64,000 nucleotides of DNA from Azorinus chamasolen (Eukaryota > Mollusca > Bivalvia > Cardiida > Solecurtidae): positions 51,981,059 through 52,045,058 of the forward strand of contig OY755252.1 of the NCBI GenBank assembly GCA_963576725.1, in the 5' to 3' direction. Both the position numbers and the translations under genes were made by a program. Positions within the stretch are counted from its first letter, which is position 1, and each line of letters opens with the position of its first letter. Shown here piece by piece: positions 61,101 through 64,000 of the stretch. The notes beneath the pieces were generated by a model. That model saw only the letters and a list, made by a program, of their open reading frames with translations, searched no databases and had not been told where the DNA came from.

Positions 61101-62353
61101 TTCTGTCTGTAGATATAATCCTACAATTTCTATGTAATAGATATAATTCTACAATGGTAAAATAATTCCTGGGTCATAATCATGCATTTTACAACAATGA
61201 GCTAATGTCTATTCATAATGTCCATGTTTCTTACTGTAAAGGGTTAACCCTTTCATTCAAATAAACGCTTTTTTATGTATTTGCAAAAGAGTAGACCCAG
61301 ATCTGATCTATCTGATCAGGGTCTGCTCTGATTGCTTAAGACATGATATAGATCTGATTCTATAGTTTTTGTCAGAGCAAAAACTTCAGTTGGAAATCTT
61401 ATATTATAAGAATTCAGCTAATTTGTAAGAAATAAATTAATGACATCATGGAAATAAATTAAATTATCTTTTATAATATCACATGATCACAGGAATATTT
61501 GGTTATGGCAGAAACTATATAGTCATATCTATATTGTATCATAAGCAAACAGAGTAGACTCTGATCAGACGGCTCGTATAGGATCTGGGTCTACTATGTA
61601 AAGGCATAGAATGGCGTGTTAATAGAGTCAATGGTTAAAATCTGTACAACCAACTGTACAACATAGCATCATATCTATATCATAAGTATAACTTAAAATA
61701 TGCTGTATATTATAAGTTAAACCAAAATATGCTGTATAAGTTAAACTTAAATATGCTGTATATTATAAGTTAAACCAAAATATGCTGTATAAGTTAAACT
61801 TAAATATGCTGTATATTATAAGTTAAACCAAAATATGCTGTATAAGTTAAACTTAAATATGCTGTATATTATAAGTTAAACCAAAATATGCTGTATAAGT
61901 TAAACTTAAATATGCTGTATAAGTTAAACTAAAATATGCTGTATAACTAAAACCAAAATATGCTGTATAAGTTAAACTAAAATATGTTGTATAACTTAAA
62001 CCAAAATATGCTGTATAAATTAAATCAAAACACAATGTATTACTAAAGATCAAAATTCAATGCATGACTTAAACTGAAATACAATATATAAATCAAACAT
62101 TATTGACAGCACTCACCTACTGAAATATTTAGTTTGAATCCAACATAACCATCAGCGTATGTCTTGAACAGCACCAGAGCATGACTGTTGTTTGTGGTGA
62201 TTGGTCGTGAGAGGATAGGTCTTTGAACTTCGTCATCACAACAAAACCTGCCACCTACGAATGAATTAGCCATGAACATACATTCTTGCAAGATTTGCCG
62301 GTAACCAGTGCATCGGGGTGCAGATTGTGCACACAATATATTGTAAAACCCCT
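47694..62353 (-). CDS. secreted CUB-like / Cys-rich (EMI-like) / mucin / TSP1 protein, last six exons
   Basis: Exons on the - strand: 62353-62117, 60739-60592, 58468-58374, 53535-52695, 50208-50080, 47781-47694. All five introns are GT-AG, phases match at every junction (1,2,1,2,2), and the reading frame stays open for 511 codons before TGA. Order of modules: CUB-like C-terminal half (GGRFCCDDE..VLFKTYADGYVGFKL); Cys-rich EMI-like module ending in CCSGYEISPEKTTC; about 230 residues of Thr/Ser/Pro-rich mucin with N-glycosylation sequons; one thrombospondin type 1 repeat (WSSWSQWSECSVTCGGCG..CEAGDKCPGEALQTRPC..C, six cysteines); second Cys-rich module ending YYCCCGYSEKGDKC. Probably secreted or extracellular-matrix-like. 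The 5' exons, including any signal peptide, lie beyond 62.4 kb or outside the window. I do not recognise a named orthologue. Confidence 0.8.
47810..48056 (+). repeat. complete family A MITE (reference copy)
   Basis: It runs from tccctatactccataaatac gtctttctacgcctttgcaa through atagagtagacccagatcag, the hairpin acatctcctataggagctgt, ctgatcttggtctgctctgt, ttgcttatgatatactatag, cattatttcttcaataaata and ttcatggagtaaaggattaa. A clear example of the full consensus. Confidence 0.85.
48100..48312 (+). repeat. family A MITE, rearranged
   Basis: It runs from tttaaccctttactccatga through atattcaaacagagtagacc, aggcggctcctgatcaatgt and cagctaatacatattcatga to tcttacatgaatattgaaca. Confidence 0.75.
48376..48670 (+). 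repeat. family A left half fused to a 43-bp tandem repeat
   Basis: 48376-48508 is family A up to gtagaattagatctatatta tataa. It then passes directly into four units of tatattatataacaagagca ctgtgtacggtacatg. The array starts at the point where family A normally continues into its hairpin. Confidence 0.8.
48670..49190 (+). mobile_element. pearl-like element, three 130-150-bp cores, with nuclear-receptor-type sites
   Basis: The core is aaggtcatggtgaccttgac, ctttgacctagtgacctcaa, gtcatgaccaaccaccacag, agtttgaagattctaagcca, cttgagcaattattgatc. It is followed by accgaccgaccgacagaccg and the terminal tataccccca..aaagggggtata. Each core carries AGGTCAnnnTGACCT then TGACCTtTGACCT (48678-48705, 48823-48850, 48967-48994). 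Confidence 0.75.
49255..49640 (+). mobile_element. pearl-like element fragment (same family as 7.4 kb)
   Basis: aagttcaagggccataactt, cgacaaatcaaatgaacctc, agatcttggtgcattaaaga, then gacagggccacaccaatata and ttaggtgggcatata. Confidence 0.7.
49735..49972 (+). repeat. family A MITE
   Basis: It runs from gttaattaaccgtttccctg through tctatgtaaaacataatgac and cataagcaaacagagcagac to tatatgaaggaaagggttt. A right-half copy precedes it at 49637-49742. Confidence 0.8.
50080..50208 (-). CDS. mucin/TSP1 gene, exon completing the TSP1 domain
   Basis: The acceptor is gtttttatcaacaaag (- strand). The exon encodes GEALQTRPCGQKSCGTGIAK then QTCAVTTTETYSCGLFGSST and CSR. It supplies the last two cysteines of the TSP1 repeat. 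The donor is gtagag in phase 2. Hidden under an unrelated + strand open frame. Confidence 0.85.
50766..50962. repeat. family C MITE
   Basis: It runs from tgaacccattcagtcatatg through agtagcatttactcgagaaa and tttatcacaattgtttcaaa to aataggagggaatgggtaa. Confidence 0.75.
50972..51177 (+). repeat. family A MITE
   Basis: It runs from attaaccttttactccatga through gaactgtagactcatatcta, gtcagacgctgtccgatctg and ggtcttgtctgtttgcaaac to attatggagtaaagggttaa. Confidence 0.85.
51205..51855 (+). repeat. 43-50-bp tandem array, 14 copies, with mariner-like TIR motif
   Basis: The unit is gcctagataaacactttata, then (ta)n, then tacgagggctgtcccaaaat a. TACGAGGGCTGTCCCAAAA resembles the terminal repeat of mariner-type elements. 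The inverse TGTCCCAAAATAG partner occurs once at 52404-52416 (ctattttgggaca). Confidence 0.85.
51860..52215. other. possible decayed mariner-like interior
   Basis: Between the repeated TGTCCCAAAATAG motif and its single inverted partner lies non-repetitive sequence without an intact ORF (gtgcagccacttctgaaatt, atgcattacttgatgagcga). It could be remnant transposon interior or unrelated intron. Nothing else is seen. Confidence 0.3.
52216..52642 (+). repeat. family A MITE with five-fold amplified hairpin arm
   Basis: The start is cataaccatttccttcatat, then gtaaacagagtagagccaga tcagacagctcc. The arm gggagctgtagacatctgat cattatccactctgcctgt is repeated about five times (units 36-41 bp, 52290-52490). 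The MITE then resumes at gcttatgaacg and ends acatgaatattcaataggga agcagttaa. Confidence 0.85.
52695..53535 (-). CDS. mucin/TSP1 gene, large exon: Thr-rich mucin plus start of TSP1
   Basis: The acceptor is aactatcttttcag (- strand) and the donor after TGCCC is gtaggt, just ahead of an in-frame TAG. The exon has 279 whole codons. The first part contains four to five 16-residue repeats, consensus KRTSPSTAENTTASPA, each with an N-x-T sequon. A long Thr/Ser stretch (NVTTTAIRTTKAVTATLTTR) follows, then WSSWSQWSECSVTCGGCGSQ. Two + strand frames over this exon are shadows of its codon bias. Confidence 0.88.
53230..53445 (-). repeat. coding minisatellite, 48-bp unit
   Basis: On the + strand the unit reads gttctttttgctggtgatgc agttgtattttctgctgttg atggtgat. 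It has four to five copies, is a multiple of 3, and lies inside the mucin exon. Confidence 0.88.
53563..54622. repeat. family B MITE whose interior is a 70-bp tandem array (14 units)
   Basis: The outer ends are TACAGTAGAACCTG at 53561-53574 and catgttctactgta at 54608-54621, a terminal inverted repeat flanked by TA. Inside are 14 copies of attagaaagtattaaaaaac, aggtgattgtttaatccaat, acaagctaccacctgcctaa, caggccatta. Variants (TACC/TTCC and CTCAC/CTAAC) recur in blocks, showing higher-order duplication. Single-copy family B at 46.93 and 36.45 kb has the same flanks with only one interior. Confidence 0.9.
54843..54996 (+). repeat. family A MITE, left part, interrupted by LINE
   Basis: It runs from tttaaccctttccctgatgt through agagtagacccagatcagat, gactcccatatgagctgtct and gattctacagattctgccaa to ttttaatgttccattat. 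The missing right part resumes at 57812 beyond the LINE. Confidence 0.85.
54997..57811 (-). mobile_element. L2/CR1-like LINE, 5' truncated, inserted into a MITE
   Basis: On the - strand: reverse transcriptase N-terminal flank (57799-57605, NFSDCFVEKVDKIRADI), then RT core at 57471-56851. The core contains NHRPVSNLPFVSKVLEKVVD, HQSAYRKHHSTETALLKV, LDLSAAFDTIDH, GMLLKCLEK, SVPQGSVLGP and a YAGD active site in place of the usual YADD. Next come C-terminal blocks in two frames (56752-56299) with a deletion before FFNIYY, then about 1.1 kb of 3' UTR, the AGCGCTATATAAATGAGG motif and an (AAT)n tail at 54997-55105. Frameshifts and the YAGD site suggest it is inactive. Confidence 0.88.
56851..57471 (-). 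pseudogene. LINE reverse transcriptase core, inactive
   Basis: A 206-codon open piece of the RT domain. Conserved blocks FDTIDH (first catalytic Asp) and PQGSVLGP are intact. The second catalytic block reads FYAGDSQLY, where the first of the two Asp residues is Gly. The frame breaks before and after the piece. Confidence 0.85.
57812..57872 (+). repeat. family A MITE, right part after LINE insertion
   Basis: attttaaaaaataaactgat, agatattcatgatatctata, ttcttacatgaacattcaac. This completes the copy that starts at 54843. Confidence 0.75.
58255..58366 (+). repeat. family A fragment touching the 58.4 kb exon donor
   Basis: ccacaagcaaacaggacaga, ccctgatcagaaggacaact, cctacatgatctgggtcttc, tttgtttgccaaggtgacat. 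It ends about 8 bp from the - strand splice donor at 58373. Confidence 0.7.
58374..58468 (-). CDS. mucin/TSP1 gene, second half of EMI-like module
   Basis: The acceptor is cctttcattttag (- strand). The exon encodes FEAVHRKTKCYEEEPFCCSG then YEISPEKTTCH. The donor is gtaagt in phase 1. The CCxGY......C ending is typical of EMI/EGF-adjacent Cys-rich modules. Too short to stand alone as an ORF; supported by phase on both sides. Confidence 0.85.
58590..58732 (+). repeat. family A right half
   Basis: tttcataagcaaacagagca, gaccctgattagatggctcc, tataggagctgtctgatcta, then tatatatgaagaaaagggtg. Confidence 0.8.
58985..60370. repeat. 36-bp tandem array, about 37 copies
   Basis: The unit is ctgtgacaagactcaaatta acccttatttcactat, with variant tatagatcagtgacaagact. 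Open frames on both strands are artefacts. It lies in the intron between the two EMI-like exons. Confidence 0.92.
60592..60739 (-). CDS. mucin/TSP1 gene, first half of EMI-like module
   Basis: The acceptor is gttatattttaag (- strand). The exon encodes SCGGCYNHTLDIQKVCSRKV, VRDCVQTWYVSKKDSGCAVP, FWGCSTQS. Eight cysteines lie in 48 residues. The donor is gtatgt in phase 2. Confidence 0.85.
60888..61252 (+). repeat. family A MITE with internal 38-bp repeats
   Basis: It runs from cttaacccattacttcattt through aaaagagtagacccagatca and gatggctcctgtggggtctg. Three to four units of ctgtagatataatcctacaa tttc follow. It ends tcttactgtaaagggttaa. Confidence 0.8.
61246..61640 (+). repeat. two further family A copies
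   Basis: The first runs from ttaaccctttcattcaaata (61246) to about 61435, with gatctatctgatcagggtct. The second runs from taaattaatgacatcatgga (61434) to gtgttaatagagtcaatggt (61637), with gactctgatcagacggctcg. Confidence 0.75.
61680..62095. repeat. 26/53-bp tandem array
   Basis: The unit is ataagttaaacttaaatatg ctgtatattataagttaaac caaaatatgctgt, about 8 doublets, degenerating at 62020-62095. Confidence 0.9.
62117..62353 (-). CDS. mucin/TSP1 gene, CUB-like exon (5'-most recognised)
   Basis: The donor gtgagt (- strand) in phase 1 is sure. The open frame encodes CTGYRQILQECMF..SFVGGRFCCDDEVQRPI..HALVLFKTYADGYVGFKLNISV, similar to the second half of a CUB domain. The 5' edge is uncertain. The acceptor used here, actgtgtag, lies in the end of a family B element. 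An alternative is the AG at 62289-62290 (cttgcaag). An N-terminal half domain and signal peptide must come from further upstream. Confidence 0.65.
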
Positions 62354-62460
62354 CTACACAGTAATTGTATAGGATAGTTTTGGTCTTCTAAGCAGGCGGT
62401 CACTTAATGTAAGGAGCTTGTGATATGACTTTCATCCTGCATTAAGATACCACGTGTCTT
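62338..62460. repeat. family B MITE fragment
   Basis: ttgtaaaacccctctacaca, tcttctaagcaggcggtcac, ttaatgtaaggagcttgtga, atgactttcatcctgcatta, agataccacgtg. The left end overlaps the inferred CUB exon. Confidence 0.65.
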
Positions 62461-62631
62461 TAACCCTTTACTCTGTGCCTTTGCGGAGTAGACATGTAGG
62501 AGCTGTCTGATCAGGGTCTGCTCTGTTTGCTTATGAATAAATATAGATCCTATGTCATTGTAAAAATTTAACTAATTAATATTCATGATGTCATTATTTC
62601 TTACATGAATATTCATTGAGTAAAGGGTTAA
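62461..62631 (+). repeat. family A MITE, internally deleted, both ends intact
   Basis: It runs from TTTAACCCTTTACTCTGTGC through ggagctgtctgatcagggtc and aatattcatgatgtcattat to attgagtaaagggttaa. Confidence 0.88.
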
Positions 62632-62873
62632 GAGCTGTTTTGATACTAATTTGTTGGTTGGTTTAGCGAGCGTTTATTGTAAAACAATACCAGTATGCTG
62701 CATACTGGGCAAAAAAATGATTTTGTAGAAAATGCCCATTTCAGTGTTCGAGTGTGGTCTCTCATTTCTTTTCATTTACATGATCAGGTTGGTCTATTTA
62801 GATTCTGGTGAGATGCTTTGTATATTGGTGCCTCATCTGAATTAAAAGCTAGTTACAGATTCACCAGCATATG

Positions 62874-63122
62874 GATAACTGTTTACACCATGAATATTCA
62901 TTAATAAATTATGACATCATGACTATCAATTAGATTAATCTTTAGAATGGTATATTAACACATGAAATGTTTGTCAAGAAGAAATTATAGAATCAGATCT
63001 ATATTTTTCCATAAGCAAACAGAGCAGACCCTGATCAGACTGCTCCTGTAGGAGCCATCTGGTCTGGGTTTACTCTGTTTGCAAATGCATGAAAAGGCAT
63101 ATTAATCGAGAAAAGGGTTAAT
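62874..63122 (+). repeat. family A MITE, complete
   Basis: It runs from ggataactgtttacaccatg through aaattatgacatcatgacta, ccataagcaaacagagcaga, ccctgatcagactgctcctg and taggagccatctggtctggg to aatcgagaaaagggttaa. Confidence 0.88.
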
Positions 63123-63450
63123 ACATGTATATTAGACATTTAACCGTTTCATTCATTTTGTGACATACTTTTATAAAACATAAAACCATATAAAACAATT
63201 TTCAACATGTAACTTCGTCGTCAAACAAATACAGAATGATGTGAAGAAGAAATCAAGTCATGAATATTAATTACCCAACAGCCAATGAAATTATGGTAAT
63301 AACATAGTAGCCAATAAGACAACATGTGTACATTCGGTAACCTAACAACTAGCGTGAACCAATCAGAATGAGAGTTGCATTACAGTTCCTTCAGGCCAGA
63401 TAATTAAGTTATTATTAAATCAAAATAATGTAATGTATAGTTGAGGTAAA
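63123..63450. other. intron or upstream DNA, nothing recognised
   Basis: AT-rich non-repetitive sequence without an open frame of note. Three CCAAT-type motifs (gccaatgaaa, gccaataaga, accaatcaga) occur within 63.28-63.37 kb, which could belong to a promoter on either strand. No other support. Confidence 0.3.
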
Positions 63451-63918
63451 ACAAGAGCTCCGTGTGTCAGAGCATAATACGCCCAAAGTATGCGCTGTCG
63501 TAACATGCACAGTTATATGTGAGGGAGCTCTGATAATGTTATCAAAGTATTAAGCGAACAATGTTTTTGAGTTGATGGTCACTGTGACCTTGACCTTTTA
63601 CCGACTGACCTCAAAATCAATAAGGGTCATCTACCTGCCATGACCAACCACCCTACTAAGTATGAAGACAGCACGCCAAATAGTCATCGAGTTATTGAGC
63701 GGACAGATTTTTTGAGTTGATGTTCACTGTGACCTTGACCTTTCACCAACTTACCTCAAAATCAAAAGCGGTCATCTACTGGCCATGCCAAACCTCCCTA
63801 CTAAGTATGAAGACAGCACACCTAATAGTTGTCAATCTATTGAGCGGACAAAGATGTGGCTAACAGAAGGACGGACGGACGAGCAACAATACGATAAGGT
63901 AACTTCGGTCGTATAAAA
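63451..63918 (+). mobile_element. pearl-like element, two cores of about 150 bp
   Basis: The start is acaagagctccgtgtgtcag agcataatacgccc. The core is ttgagttgatggtcactgtg, accttgacctttta, tgaccaaccaccctactaag, tatgaagacagcacgccaaa, repeated twice. Then come aaggacggacggacgagcaa and the end acttcggtcgtataaaa. Confidence 0.8.
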
Positions 63919-64000
63919 ATTTAAAAGGACGGCAAAAACCTGTCTATAGTAACCACAAAAAAGTATTATTCTGTTAGTTTAACTCTTTGCTTCAGGTCTT

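Overview
This is eukaryotic, intron-rich, repeat-dense DNA, most likely from a bivalve mollusc and perhaps a clam. The grounds are a metazoan-type multi-exon gene, several 'pearl'-type elements (tandem cores of about 130-185 bp followed by a CGGA/ACCG tetranucleotide tract), tRNA-derived SINEs, L2/CR1-like and Penelope-like retroelements, and hundreds of short palindromic repeats. The species assignment is inference.

Two host genes can be reconstructed exon by exon. (1) On the + strand, 6463-36417, is a complete ten-exon gene for N-acylglucosamine 2-epimerase (renin-binding protein, RENBP). It encodes 399 residues, all splice phases agree, and both catalytic-type histidines are present. Its introns hold almost every tandem array of the first half of the window. 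(2) On the - strand, 62353 down to 47694, are the last six exons of a secreted-type protein: CUB-like half domain, Cys-rich EMI-like module, Ser/Thr-rich mucin segment with a coding minisatellite, one thrombospondin type 1 repeat, second Cys-rich module, stop. Its 5' end lies beyond the window. The two genes are convergent, and the 11 kb between them (36.4-47.7 kb) is packed with mobile elements.

Layout: 0-6.4 kb is upstream of RENBP, with a promoter-like patch near 1.45 kb. 6.4-36.4 kb is RENBP, with a 6 kb satellite at 25.65-31.8 kb and a 57-bp array at 33.9-35.3 kb. 36.4-47.7 kb holds a truncated LINE, a Penelope relic, an AT array, a 2.4 kb inverted-repeat element with nested SINEs, a 165-bp array split by an insertion that carries a 91-codon ORF, and scattered MITEs. 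47.7-62.4 kb is the mucin/TSP1 gene, with a second LINE copy inserted into a MITE and large 36-, 48- and 70-bp arrays. 62.4-64 kb holds MITEs and one pearl-like element.

The main theme is a set of three palindromic MITE families. A is about 230-250 bp with ends TTAACCCTTT..AAAGGGTTAA. C is about 225 bp with ends TTAACCCATT..AATGGGTTAA. B has ends CAGTAGAACCTGTCT with TA flanks. Pieces of A and B have repeatedly turned into tandem arrays, including the 6 kb satellite, the 70-bp array and probably the 57-bp array. In RENBP a splice acceptor together with the head of exon 7, which carries the catalytic histidine motif, has itself been tandemly copied about ten times. That leaves an in-frame upstream acceptor 60 nt away.
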